Source of the DNA: Lantana camara
Taxonomy: Eukaryota > Streptophyta > Magnoliopsida > Lamiales > Verbenaceae
Length of the DNA: 64,000 bases
NCBI GenBank assembly: GCA_037501455.1
Contig: CM074856.1
Span: 18,249,001-18,313,000, forward strand
Reading direction: 5' to 3'
The position numbers and the translations under genes are program-made. Shown here piece after piece: positions 34,088 to 45,757 of this stretch. Each line of letters begins with the position of its first letter. The stretch's first letter is position 1. Below the pieces are notes generated by a model that saw nothing but the letters and a program-made list of their open reading frames with translations, was not told the DNA's origin and searched no databases.

Positions 34088-35558
34088 CTAAGGAAATATG
34101 ATCGGTGGCACTTGTTCTTTGGTTGCCACACTCACTTTTGGCTTTGAAGGGACCTCTTCCTTTTTCTCCTCCATCTCCACTTTCACGATCTCAACTACTT
34201 CTTCAACCATCTCACAACTCAACTCTTCAAATTCAAAATCTGCCAGCAACTTTGGACTATCATTTTTGCCATTGTTTTGCCCAAAAATGGCCTTACAGTG
34301 CTCCTTGGGATTGTTTTCGATTTGACTCGGCAAAATTCCTTGACCTCTCATATTCAAAGATTGGGCAACTTGGCCAATCTGAGTCTCCAAATTTTGTGTT
34401 CTGATTCACCACATGTTCCACTTGAGTCTCCAATTTCTGATAACGTTCTGTAGACACAGCTATGAATTTCTCAAGTGCAGCTTCCCATCCTTGCTTCTGT
34501 TCCTGCTGAGGAGGTAGGGCGTGGTATGGAACGGGTGGTCTTTGTTGAAACTGAGATCTCGGCTGAAATTGCGGTCTAGTTTGAGATGGTGGTGGTTGAA
34601 AATTCTGATTGTTAGACCAAGAAAGATGGGGATGGTTCTTCCATCCTGGGTATTCAAGTAAGGGTTATTCACCGGTTTTGAGTTGTTTACATAATTCACT
34701 TGCTCTTGCACCTATTCTTAGGGGTGAACAAAATACCCTAACCGAACCGAATCGAGCCTAAACCGAACCGAAGAGGTTCGGTTTCGGTTTCGGTTATTGA
34801 ATTTTTGAACTTTCGATTTCGGTTTGGTTTCGGTAAAAACTGAGCAGTTTTCGATTTTTACCGAAAACTGAAATCCTACCCCTTCAAATATTTATTTTTT
34901 ATTTTTCCATTACAGTTTATGTATTAAACCCAGCCCACTAAATATGTTTCAAGCCCACAGCCCACCCAAATCCCAGTTCCATTTATTTAATTTTAGGAAC
35001 AAAACACATCTTCTGTTTCGCACCAGTCACCACTGCCTCCACAAGTCGTCTTTGTTTTTAGGAAGAATGTGCAGCCGCCACCGTTTTAAGATGTCCACCT
35101 GACGATTTCTCTTTCCGGCGAAGACTCCCTGGCACCATCTCGGCGAAGACTCCCCAACCACCGCTTCTCGCCGCCACCGATAAATAAGAAAGTATTTTGG
35201 GAATTTTTCTTGCCAAATATTTCGTCAATTGTTTTTACTATCCATCTTCTCAGATTCTTCTTCTCTCTTCTTTATTGAGTCTGGATTAATAATTAGAGCA
35301 ACCCTTACCGTGCCTAGACGATTCATATTGGGAAAATTCAGATCAAATACATAGATGATAGAACACAAACTCAAATTTTCCTTGATTTTTCTGTTTTATC
35401 GGTATTAACTGAAACCGAAGGGATATTTTTTGGTTTTAACCGAACCGAAACTGAGGATGATCGGTTCGGTAAATGGTTAGTAAAAATCAATAACCGAAAA
35501 TTCAGTTAATCGAACCGAATAATCGAATTTTCGGTTATTTACTGATTGTGCAACCCTA
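34088..35558 (-). pseudogene. gag: Athila-like gag C-terminal and linker pieces
   Basis: Short minus-strand frames (34460-34711 and 34088-34390) carry YVNNSKPVNNPY, ETQIGQVAQSLNMRGQG and LPSQIENNPKEHCKAI, typical of the region between the zinc knuckle and protease in Athila/Tat elements. Several frameshifts separate them. The hAT-type MITE 34719-35558 is inserted between this part and the zinc knuckle. Confidence 0.7.
34719..35558. mobile_element. hAT-type MITE inserted in the Athila-like gag
   Basis: 840 bp with TAGGGGTGAACA at the left and TGTGCAACCCTA at the right (10 of 12 bases complementary). The 8-mer flanks are CCTATTCT and CCTGTTCT (7/8). The ends are packed with CCGAACCGAA-type subterminal repeats as in 8541-9283. 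The interior is unrelated AT-rich sequence with no transposase. Confidence 0.8.
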
Positions 35559-36019
35559 CCTGTTCTCCTGCATTGGTATGAGGACACACGTTAAATACAT
35601 GTGGACCACCACAAATTTCACAAATTACCTGAACTGGTTGGGCTTGTGTCCCAACTGCATTCACAGAGAGTTGGTCTAATCTCTAGTTAAGAGCTTCAAA
35701 TTGGGAATTGATGGAGGTTAATCCATCTCGTTCTGTAACTAATGCTTGCACTTTACCTGGTTGGTAATGGCTCCTGTCATGCATAAAAACATCATTCTGT
35801 GATATATTATCTAACAGTTCTTTAGCCATGGTCTCAGATTTGGACAAGAATGCTCCGCTCGAGGCGGCATCCATCGCTCCTCTGTATGTAGGGGACATCC
35901 CATTATAGAATGTCTGAATCAATAACCAACCGGGAATCCCATGATGAGGGAACTTCTTCTGCAAATCCTTGAATCTTTCCCACGCCTCATAGAAGGTTCT
36001 CCGTCTAGTTGTCTGAAAC
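35559..36019 (-). pseudogene. gag: Athila-like gag capsid and zinc knuckle
   Basis: The frame reads TFYEAWERFKDLQKKFPHHGIPGWLLIQTFYNGM and then AAMDAASSGAFLSKS-type residues (seen as AMDAASSGAFLSKSETMAKELLDNI), the well-known Gag block of Athila/Tat elements. It continues to a CEICGGPHVFNVC zinc knuckle near 35600. The N-terminal side continues for a short way beyond the solo LTR (37911 to about 37960). Gag forms the particle and binds element RNA. Confidence 0.85.
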
Positions 36020-37910
36020 TATAACACCCCAAGCGGTGGGGCGCCACATCCCCGCACTATGACCCGACACGTGTACGAAATAAAGAGTCCGCACACGCAT
36101 CAAGTCACAGCGAACGGGTGACAAACGAAAACGCACACACTAGCTAGGCGGTACCTAACCCTGTACAAAAGAAAATATACGAAGCATGACAGCGGAAGTA
36201 GTACGAAATGCCAAATTTTAAAAACTTTTACACATCAAGCATACAACACAATACATACAACAGAATTAAATATACGGGTTCAACTAGTTCAGCAAACCTG
36301 TCCTAACCTGTCCCGAATAATCACACATCAAAACAGGTTCAACTAATCCGAGCACCTGTCCTAACCTGTCCCGAATTCCAAACATTCAAATCATAGATTC
36401 CCAACCTGCACAGAACATATCTTATACAGAATTTACGAATCATAAATCAGAATAAAATACTTAACAAACTTAAACGAACAGACACAGACACAACACACTG
36501 CCGCCTAGCATGAACTCCAACGACCTGAACCTGCAACTAAAAACATAAACGGGGAGGGGTCAGTCCAAAGACTGAGCGAGGGGCTACCCACACACACCTA
36601 CATATATATAGACCACAGCACGCATAAGAAGCAACGTTCGTGAACCCGAGGTTAGTTTTTGCACGCCAAAACAGTTTCCCGTGATAGTAAATATATAGGG
36701 TGACTTATCAAAACATAACGAACAAAACTTAGCTTAAGCAAATCTCAAAACATACGTTCAACTCATGTAGGCTTAGCACACGTATCAAAACATAACTTAT
36801 TAGTTTAATAACAAAAATCAAATTTTGTCTTGACTTAAGAGTCTACCCCCGTTTCACGAACTTATAGCCGACAGACATAACAAAACTCGGCGGGTACGAA
36901 TCACATCTCCAAACTTCCAGAAACAAAGGGACAAAACAAAGCAAAACAAAACAAGCTCCAACCTGCACACCGGGTGATAGAAGGGTTGACGGCCCTAGCT
37001 ATCCAAAAATCACACGAGACAAGGCTTAATTATGACCTTGAAACCTTCGACGGTTGCTTCCGCCAGCTCAAGAGAAACACCCTTCCCCAAACCTCCCGAG
37101 GTTAGGTGAGACTCTCAGAACTGCAAAGCCATCGAGAGAGGAGTAGCCTTGATTCAGGCCGACGTCAACGAGCAGCGCTATCACCGGAATCAAGCCAGAT
37201 CTGAGTTGGTCGCCCCTAACATACGCTTGAACCCCGTATTTCCTCAGAAAATTTAAAAAAAAAAGAGAGAAATTAAAAGGAGAAGACGCAGTAGCCGTCG
37301 AACAACAGCAGCAACTCACGCGGCCACACCGTTGGCGAGGCGCAACCATGATTAATAGCTGAGGCACCTATCGATGACTGCCAGATCCGATCTAACCCAC
37401 TGTAAAATTTATGCTCCCGAAATTTGTGGTCAGAAAACGAAGATAAAAAGAGAGAAAGAAAAGAAAACAAGAAGGAAGAAAGGAGAAGGGCCGGAACACG
37501 GCCTTCCAGATCCGGAGAATCGCACCCTTCACGAACATCAGCCCCAGCCAGAATAAAAGAAGGGTTTGAGTTCAGATAAAGGTTTTTCGAAACCCTTACC
37601 CGTGAAGCAAGAACCGGCAGCGAGAAGGATGACCAGCAGAACGACGGTGAAAACTTCAGCAAGATAATTTTCAATGGCGAAGAAGATCCAGGTCTGCGAA
37701 AAAAGAAAAGCCGCATCATCCCAAAAAGAAAAAAAAAAAGAAAGAAAAGATAGAAGAAGAAGGGAAGCATGTCGACGACGCAACAATGGTGCATTGTCGG
37801 CGGCAGTGACAGAGGTCGGAGGTGGACGGCGAAGGAGGTAACCTGAGTTTGCAAAAAGAAGGAAAGAAATGGCGAGTGGGGATTTGAGGTTTGTAAGAAA
37901 ATAGCCAAGC
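36020..37910 (-). mobile_element. Solo LTR interrupting the Athila-like gag
   Basis: 1891 bp between exact GAAAC duplications (36015-36019, 37911-37915). Deleting it restores a continuous Gag frame (NLRFQ...TFYEAWERF). The termini are unusual: the minus-strand end GGGGTGTTATA differs from the TGTTACA expected of related plant LTRs, and the start is GCTTGGC. Internally it has CTCGCTCAGTCTTTGGACTG and GGTTGCAGGTTCAGG-like features seen in plant gypsy LTRs. Minus-strand low-complexity ORFs in it are not considered genes. Confidence 0.7.
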
Positions 37911-37960
37911 GAAACCTCAGATTAGCGTTGGACTTTCCAACTCATGGGTGATACCTTTTC

Positions 37961-39101
37961 CTCTTTCTATAATTTATTTTCCTCATAAAGTTATCTGACT
38001 ATTATTGATTATAATTATGTGAAGAATGGGTAATCTCTTACTTAAGAGATATCTTGGTGATTTTAGAAATTATCTTAGTAATATTAAAAACTTATGCTAT
38101 GAGAATGAAAATTATCTCAATAATTTAATATATAAGGGATATTGAGAAATAGTTCTATTTATGCCATATTTTGGAAAGTTGAGATATTTGCAGATATCTT
38201 GAGAAACCTAGATGGACAAGTATCATGTGGAGTGACCGCTGTCTAGTCAAAAATGCAAGGGAGAATGAAGTTCTTTTTTGAAATAGCCAAGAAGAAATAA
38301 GTCTTATGTCACTAGAACTCTTCAGATTTTGGTGACATCTCTTCTTACTTTCTACTCTTTTGTTTATTTTATTTTACTTATTTATAAAATTATTAATCTT
38401 AACTTTGGTGCGATAAATTCGGGCGCCCGAAGTGTCTGGAGCAAATTTTAAGAGTTTACCCTCATGATTTCTCGAATTTAAGAATTATCTTATTAACATG
38501 AAGGATTATTTTGACAAAAGATTTGTCATAAAATAATTATCTGGTGATATATGACAAAAAAAATAAAATCATATTTATAATTCAAGATATAATTGGGTCT
38601 TGAGAAATATTTTGCAGAGATTATACTCCCACCAATTTCTGGAGAGAAAGAAGTATTTTCAGATACTTTGCGAAATCTATTTAAAAGTTGCATAGAAGAG
38701 AAGAGAAGTTAAGCAAAAGCTACAAGGAATACCCAGCCAGAAAGTCACAATGAGTTGGAGAGTTTAAGAGTTAGAGAAGTTAAAGACCCATGAAGAGACA
38801 AGAAAAGCGCCTGTAATTACCAAAGAAGAATCTAAAGACAGGAAGCAGAAAGTCAAATAAGGTTCAAGAAGCAGAACTTCAAGCCAAGCCTTGGGTACGG
38901 ATCCCAACGGTTGTACTCTTTTTACTCATGAGGGTTTTTCCCACGTAGTTTTCCCGAGTGAGGTTTTTAATGAGGCAACCACTGTACCTGAGAGGGGAGA
39001 TCAACCGTTTCAAGACATCCCAGAATCAGGGTTGTTTTCCAAGATTTCACTACTCTCACAACCGTCTATACTATTCGACTGTAAGAGTAGGGGAGGAGTA
39101 A
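37961..39101 (+). other. 3' noncoding region of the Tat-type element
   Basis: No coding signal. The last 230 bp (GGTACGGATCCCAACGGTTG, ACTCATGAGGGTTTTTCCCA, CCGAGTGAGGTTTTTAATGA) is the characteristic sequence preceding the 3' LTR of many plant Tat-type elements. It ends in the purine tract. Confidence 0.7.
39087..39101 (+). promoter_or_regulatory. Polypurine tract of the Tat-type element
   Basis: AGTAGGGGAGGAGTA immediately precedes the 3' LTR start TGATGTGG at 39102. Confidence 0.85.
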
Positions 39102-39686
39102 TGATGTGGACCATATTTTGTGATTTAATTAAATAGAGAATAATGAGGATATTGCGTCAGTTAAAAGAAGAGAGGAAACTGAGAAATTGAAGGGAAGACC
39201 AAGTCCAAGGAGAAGAACGTGGAAAAGAGATTTTGAATTCAAGAGTCCCACGTGCCTGAAGAAGTGGAATCTCTCAACTACCAGAAAAGTAATAAAAATT
39301 GGAAGAGAGAAGGAGACGACAACATAATCACTTTCTCAGACTTCTGAACTCTATCAACTCTCTCTCTCCAAAAGACTACTCCTCATCCACTACGCAGTTT
39401 TTATTTTATCCCTAGAAATTAGCTTAAAGATTTTAGAGAATATTCATAGCCAGAAGTCATAAATTGTCCATTTTTTATTGTGTTTCAAAGTTATCCAGTT
39501 CTATAAGATGAAACGATGCAGATTAATCCATTTTATTTCTCTTTTTATTTCTGTCTCATTATTATCATTTTTTCTCTTTGTACGTTAACATTCAGGTTTG
39601 TTTTGCCACGTTTTGCAGCTTGGTATAATCCAATTCCCAAAGTAAATAAATTATTTTGGTGTTGGTCGATTTTTCGGCTAATATCA
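39102..39686 (+). repeat. 3' LTR of the Tat-type element
   Basis: 585 bp ending AATATCA, collinear with 12660-13247 and differing at roughly one site in twenty. Followed by the GTATT duplication. Confidence 0.9.
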
Positions 39687-39691
39687 GTATT

Positions 39692-39960
39692 CAAATTTAA
39701 AAATTGAGTATTATTCGTAAAAGTAAAAGTACTCAGGTTTAAAATTGAAGCGCGAACAGGGAAAATAAAGAAAAAGAAAAGAAAAATGAGTATTGCTCGT
39801 AAAATTTAAAGTATTTACGTTTTAAATTAGAGTATTATTCATAAAAATTAAAGTAACTAAAAATTTATTGAAGTATTGTTCATAATTAATATTAAAGTAT
39901 TTAAATTTAAAAATAAGGTATTATTCGGAAAAGTTAAATAAGTCAAATTTAAATAAACAT
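39692..39960. repeat. Degenerate AT-rich tandem repeat (right half)
   Basis: Continues the array seen at 12340-12655 on the other side of the Tat element, with GTATTATTCGTAAAAGT and GTACTCAGGTTTAAAATTG words. Confidence 0.6.
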
Positions 39961-40107
39961 CTTATTTTTAAATTTTTGAGAAATAACATAAATTAAAGCA
40001 CTAATAACTTTTGTACTACATGTTAGAGATTGGCTGTTAGTATTTAGAACAAAATTCCGGTCGGATGATATTTTATCAAATAGATTTTCTTTCTTTCTCG
40101 TGATTAC

Positions 40108-40110
<3 letters not shown>

Positions 40111-40163
<53 letters not shown>
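40111..40163. repeat. 53-bp A homopolymer
   Basis: Uninterrupted A run after TGATTACATT. It could be the tail of a degraded LINE or SINE, but no upstream retroposon body is recognised. The length may be imprecise in the assembly. Confidence 0.8.
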
Positions 40164-40167
<4 letters not shown>

Positions 40168-40476
40168 GATGCAAGATATTATATAAAAAAGATTATTGAT
40201 TTGGCCTGTTTTTATTAAAAGGTGCTATTATGCATGTGATGATACGGAAAAAAGACGTTAAGATATTCGCAAATCAGAGGTTCATTGGAAGTTTATGGGG
40301 TCTAATCAAGTTCTATTTTATTTTCATAATTAAGATATTTCACAAGTTACCTCATATAAAGTCCTAATATATTGATATTAACAAACCCTCGAATTAATTA
40401 TCATTGAGAGAATAATGGTTAACTCTTTTTTTTTTTTTTTTTTGTAGTCCTTGTATATAAGAAGATTTATTATTAG

Positions 40477-41680
40477 GGGAAAATTTGATATTAGTCCCTA
40501 TGTTTTTATTGTGAATTTAAAATAATTCTCATGTTTTTAATTTAAGGTAAATTCATCCTTCCAATTATCCTTTTGCCATAATTTCCCATCAAAATATATA
40601 TAGATAGACTAAAATACCTTTAGCTAATTTTATTTATTTTATAAAGATAATAAAAATCATCTCTACCGTTTTTCGAAGGAAAAATATATATTTTCGTAAT
40701 TGTCACAATACTTTCTTTAAATATTTCGCAAAGAAAAGAATTAAAAACTATATTTTTTAAGTTTAATTAATATTGAATCTAATTAGACTTCAAGATTTAT
40801 GAAAATTTTAAATTTTGAATTGAAATTATTCACAACCACAAGACTATAGTGATCAAGTTAAAATAAAATTTTAAAATTATGTATATTTAATTTATGCAGC
40901 TACAATAATATTAATCGCATATTCAAAATTAAAGGCAAAAATTAAATTAAAATGTTAAATAAGTTTAGTATAATTATAAAAACATATCAAGTCTTGAATT
41001 AAAAAAAAAAAGATGTTCTTGAAGAAATAAATAAATAAATAAAGTTATTAACTCATTAGTAGAAACAAAAGAAAAAAGAAAAAGAAAGAAGGAATAAAAA
41101 AAATATTAAGTGTTTCATTGTTCAAGTATTTGTCATATATCAAATTTGAAAGATTCTAGAGTACAAGAGCTAATATCCCCTAAATTTAAAGTCACTAAGT
41201 ATCAAAACAAAATCAATTAAAATAAAAGATAAATTCAGGCGCCTAAATATTAACACCTATTAACCGAGCATAATTTATAATCTTTTTGTTGCATGTTTTA
41301 TTATTATGATCAATTTTACGGCATATTTATATTTATGAATTAATCTCTTATGTTCCTTTTGAGTTATTTATTAGTACTTTTATAAAATTTAAAATTTAAT
41401 TAGACTCAATATCAATTAAACTAAAAAATTATAATTTTTTTATTCCTTTTATATTTTGAGAAATATTAAAAGATGGTATTAGGGAAATTAAGAGAAATCT
41501 TATTTTATTTAAAAATTTCATAAACTTAAAAAAAATAAAGGGTGTTTTAGTCCATTTAAATTATTTGGCAGGAAATTGTGGCTAGAGAATTATTCAAAGG
41601 ATCAATTTAAATTAAATTAAAAACAAAAAATTATTTTCAATTTATATTAAAAATATAACAATAAATATGAATTTTTTTCC
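40477..41680. mobile_element. Non-autonomous Mutator-like element
   Basis: 1204 bp between exact 10-mers TTATTATTAG (40467-40476, 41681-41690). The left end GGGAAAATTTGATATTAG and the right end (reverse complement GGAAAAAAATTCATATTTATTG) begin terminal inverted repeats of over 100 bp that share TTTTTAATTTAA and CATAATTTCC/CACAATTTCC blocks. The interior is AT-rich without long ORFs. Confidence 0.65.
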
Positions 41681-42774
41681 TTATTATTAGTGGCGGAGAT
41701 ATATTTATAATAGAATGACATAATTAGTCATGTCCCAAATAAATAAATTATTTCATTTCTCGCACAATATTTCTCCCTATAATTTCCCTTAAAATATCAC
41801 CAAATATGCAAAAACAAAAGATTTCCCATCAAATGGTATCATTCATAGCGAGTACACGTGTTTTTCATAGTTCATTAGAATTAAATAGGTGTTAGAAAAT
41901 GATGTGATGGTTAATCATTTAATCTACTTATAACAACAATATTTAACACTTAATGAAAGCATGTTTTGGTAGTTGAAAAATAAAATCTGTAATTAAGTAC
42001 CTTATACAAAAGCCATTATTTATAATAATATTATCGTGAATGATTGTTAAAATACTTATAAAGTTTTGGCAATTTTTTCTTGTTAGCTAGCTACCCACAA
42101 TTGCCTGCATTTAATTTTTATGTTTTAAAGTAACCTTCGATTATTCGTGCCTACACGTACCAGAAATAGTATATGCTTCCTAGTTCCTAGAGAATGTTAT
42201 TAATTTTTTGGTTTTTTAAAATCTAAGAATTAGTAATATATAGTATATGCTTACTACATTTTTAAACTCTAAGAAATAATATTATTAACCAGTCAAATAA
42301 GGCAAAACAAAGTAACAAGAAAAACAAGAGTGAAATCAAAACATATGCCACGCAGGTAAATAAATTACACTAATTTCTAGCAAGTGAGTAAGATATATAC
42401 AATTGGCATCGCATTGAATAAAAACAAAAAATTGAAATAAACACCGCGAGGTGTGTACGGCAAGGGTTCTCATCAAACGAGAGACTAAAAAAGACACAAA
42501 CTCAAAACGAGAGACTCAAACTTTCACACGAGAAGAGAAAAAAAAAAAAACAAGAACTTAAATTCGTAGCTTTGGTAACGACAACAACTAATGGTTAAGA
42601 CAAGCGAAAATAACAATGTGTCAGGTGAAATAACGATTGATAAATGATGCGAGAGAGGGTTTGAATAGAAATGAGCGAGAGAGCAGCGCTCATGCTGGCA
42701 ACGAGATCGGTTAGTTGCTCAGCTTTATTATTACTACCCTTAGTACTCTATATATCTAATGTACCGATCCATAT

Positions 42775-42960
42775 ATAGGTAATATTTTGTGAGAAAATTG
42801 TATAAATAGTATACCAATTTCACCGTTTCCGTGAATTTGGTATCATAATTTTTTCGATGGTAAATGTAATCTACATGTACAAAAAAGTTGTAATTTAATA
42901 TAAAATTTTGTACGAGAACCGAAATCCGACTGGAAACTCGCTTTGATTTCATGAAAACCA
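42775..42960 (+). repeat. Dispersed repeat, copy 1 (inverted copy at 58830-58985)
   Basis: Shares, in inverted orientation with 58830-58985, the blocks GTATAAATAGTATACCAATT (there TAAATGGTATATTAAC-like), GGTAAATGTAATCTACATGT and TGTACAAAAAAGTTGTAATT, followed by a CCGAAA...TTTT segment. No termini or target duplications were resolved; probably a MITE family. Confidence 0.55.
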
Positions 42961-43099
42961 GTCTGACGTGTGTTTGACTCCTACATATCCAAAATGAGCT
43001 TGCCTCGGCTCAAACATTTGCCAGATTGCAGCTTATTTGGACCATAATCATAATTAAGCATTTTTAACCTTATTAATATTTAAAACAAAAAGTAAGAAG

Positions 43100-43103
<4 letters not shown>

Positions 43104-43145
<42 letters not shown>
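43104..43145. repeat. (AT)n microsatellite
   Basis: About 20 AT units. Confidence 0.95.
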
Positions 43146-43146
<1 letters not shown>

Positions 43147-44319
43147 CATTTATTATAAAGAATACAAAAAATAAAAACTTTAATTAATATGTTTTATAAT
43201 ATCTAATTATTTTAACACGCATACATATTAATTTTAGTATTGAATTTAACTTAAAAAATAAGAAATTTTATATATTTCGAACAAATTGAATAAATACGTG
43301 CAATACTTTCAGATTCTAATTAAATATTACATTAATACAAAAGAAATATGTATTCCAAAATATTATAGATCATTTTTATTGTAATTATAATATAAATATA
43401 ATTGTATGTTGTTTTATTATAACATATTTTAATTTGATATTTATTTTAATATTTTGATTAAATATATTAATAAATAAAATAAATACATAAACTCTTAAAC
43501 TTTATACATGATATTTAAAATACACATATTAAAGATATTATAATTACAATAGAAATATAATTATTTAATATTGTTAAAAAATTATTTTTTAATTCAGGCT
43601 AAATATTATATTAATGAATAAAATAGATCTTAAATTATAATATTATATCTGATGGGTCTGAATAAGGGGTACAGAGTCCAATCACTTTAGAATTTATTTA
43701 GGTGAGGAAACCACTGGAAGATCGCCGAAAAAGATGGGGGTTCTACCTGCTAGGACAAACACACAAACAAAAGTCAGAAGGCCAAGCTGGGGGGAACTGG
43801 GGGTGATTCCCAGTTTGGCTCTCCGACGCTCAAGTCAGATGATGATCTGAAAGAGGAAGTATGCTCAGTATTGAATTGCTGTAATGAAAAGTGCTTACAG
43901 TGGAGAAGATGAACATGTGTATTTATAGTTGAGGGTCAGGGACCCTTTGGTCATTTGCACCGTGTGGTCCTGGCCGAATGTTGCCCTAACACGTGGCGTT
44001 GCGAGAGAAACCTAGAAGGAATCTTCTCTGCAAAAGCTGGTGAAAGGTGGTGTGGGCAACAGTGGTAGGTGTGTGGGCAAATACGATGTGTCAGAGAGCC
44101 GTTTGGGGAGTTGGTAACGAGGGCTTGTGGGCACGCTCGTTGTCAACTGAAGCCTTGGTGGCCAAGGAATCCGTTGGGGGGATGAAGGCCAAGGCTTGTG
44201 TAACGAATTGGAGTGGAAGCCTCTCTGAGGGAATGTAACGCTCGAAGAGGGCTTCCCTTGATTGATTGGAACGTTAACCATGTAGCGTGAATGGCGCTCG
44301 TGGGAGAGCGGTAACAATG

Positions 44320-45757
44320 TGATACATTGCATATTTACGGATTTATTCGCTTTATAATTGTTATATTCTTCCCCCTAATTTGGGTAAATTGTGCAAATTG
44401 AACTGATTTGTGTTTCTCTTTAGGAACACATGGGCTTGCCAAGATTTTTGGACTTTGTAGCAATAGTTATGCAATATGACGGGCCATGAACTCAAATTAA
44501 ATCAAGTGACCTGTTTCTTGTAGGTCAATTGAGATTAAGACAATTAAGGCCATGTAGGAGCCCAATTGCCACTTGAAGCTCGACGCCTGGGAGAGTCCAC
44601 CAGTCTTTAGGCTTGGTAATTGATTGGCTGATAGTTTTGGAGAATTAAAGCCACCACTAAACCACGTTTCTGAAAAAAGGGTGTTACAAAAGGAATTAGT
44701 TCCCTCAATTTATGACACAAACGTGGGCGAGATGTGGGAGAGGAGTAGCAGCACTCAGGCAATATTTATATGCAACAGCGGTTAAAGATGGAGGTCTCTC
44801 CAACTCTCATTCTCATACACAAAAGCACGCAGCAGGGGAAGAGATTTCGGCCATCACTAGTTTATTCCTTTCTTCCTTGTTTCATTGAAATACTATGTTT
44901 TCCTATTCATGTTTGTTTAGTTTCGTTATGAGTAGCTAATTTAATTTTAGTTGGGATTTTCCAAGCATGCTTTAGGATTTTGTGAGACAATTTATTTTGG
45001 GTTGATTAATCAAAGTTATTCGTTTTATTTCCGATTTTCATGTCATTGAGTGTTGGTTTATTCTTTGATTTAGTGCACGAGTCTTAGAATTGTCAACACA
45101 CTTATAGCTAGTTAATTTATTTGGTGGTGATAACCGGATAGTTAACGAAGTAGCAATCAACGCTAGGGCATAAGGCTTGTCTGAATTCGTGTTGAGAAAT
45201 AATTCGATCTAATTAGGCGAAGTAGGAGTTTCTACTAAGTCGGTTAGGGTTAGTGTTTCTTTAGTTCATAAAGCAATTAGTTAATTGAATCTTTGAAGGA
45301 GTTTCTGAAAAGGTTATTAGCTAGTTAGGGAATAGTCTTTAGGAGTTTCTTCAGATTATTCTAAAAATAAGAAGAAACGAGGGAGCCTAAGGTAATTGGT
45401 AACTATAGCTAGCCTAAAGAGGAATTAATCACCCTGTCCGTGATCATAGTCTGATGCATGCGTAGGAAAATCCCGGCTATTTGTCATTCATTGAATTTAT
45501 CCAGTTTTAATCCAAGTTTCTGTTTAATTCAGTTAATTAATCATTTGTTTAAATAGTTTAGTTGTAGTTAAATCAAAATCTCAAAATCCCCCCCCCCCCC
45601 CCCCCCCCCCCATTTTACTCGTTTGTTGCATTTTCTTAGCATAATAAAAGATACAAGATGCATCCAATTCTCGTGGATCGATACGCGTTGCCACTATTTT
45701 ACAATTTAATTGTGTGCAATACTTGAGATTTATTTTTGGTGGTCTCGACACCCATCA
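44320..45757 (+). mobile_element. Solo LTR (gypsy-like) inside the 3' LTR
   Basis: 1438 bp with TGATACATTGCATATTT...GACACCCATCA ends and an exact CAATG duplication (44315-44319, 45758-45762). The right end style (GATCGATACGCGTTGCCACTA, TGGTGGTCTCGACACCCATCA) is that of plant Athila/Tat LTRs read 5' to 3' on the + strand. It includes a 24-C homopolymer (45588-45611). Confidence 0.88.
45588..45611. repeat. 24-bp C homopolymer
   Basis: Uninterrupted C run in the solo LTR. The same position in related LTRs may be variable, and the assembled length is uncertain. Confidence 0.85.

Larger units (their letters stand above)
15967..37960 (-). mobile_element. Athila-like Ty3/gypsy element lacking RT and integrase, nested in the Tat element
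   Basis: Reading on the minus strand: gag (about 37960 to 34460, interrupted), protease (33803-33204), a promoter-like region (about 32800-32480), a leader intron, an Athila-type extra ORF (31986 to 19071, interrupted twice), a 3' noncoding region, the purine tract near 17508-17520, and one LTR (about 17506 to 15967). No RT, RNase H or integrase motifs occur anywhere between. The 5' LTR is absent or unrecognisable and the right boundary (about 37930-38020) is uncertain. No convincing target duplication was found. Candidate left ends are TGTTGTGGTTTAG at 15967 or TGTGG at 15970. Four other elements inserted into it. Confidence 0.75.
12660..39686 (+). mobile_element. Old Ty3/gypsy Tat-type element, gutted and filled with nested insertions
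   Basis: LTRs 12660-13247 and 39102-39686 start TGATGTGGACC and are flanked by GTATT duplications (12655-12659, 39687-39691). A PBS reading TGGCGCCGTTTGTGGGAA follows the 5' LTR, and a purine tract (GTAGGGGAGGAGTAA) precedes the 3' LTR. By eye the LTRs differ at roughly 5% of sites, so the element is clearly older than the copia at 2383. Own sequence survives at 13248 to about 15966 and about 37960-39101: a gag with many stops, then directly a scrap of integrase C-terminus. Protease, RT, RNase H and most of integrase are missing, so this was probably already a non-autonomous deletion derivative before the Athila-like element inserted. Confidence 0.9.
41691..43644. other. AT-rich spacer, no gene seen
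   Basis: No supported coding region. It includes a dispersed repeat copy (42775-42960) and an (AT)n run (43104-43145). The somewhat GC-richer stretch 42440-42720 has no recognisable feature. Confidence 0.5.

Noticed and set aside
37273..37908. 211-aa minus-strand ORF rich in Phe and Ser
   Set aside because: Inside a solo LTR, pyrimidine-run composition, no domain.
38021..38025. GAAGA as the right-hand target duplication of the Athila-like element (matching 15962-15966)
   Set aside because: The adjoining sequence does not look like the LTR start, so the 5-mer match is probably chance.
40111..40163. Poly(A) run as a LINE or SINE tail
   Set aside because: No retroposon body, RNA polymerase III boxes or target duplication could be recognised next to it.
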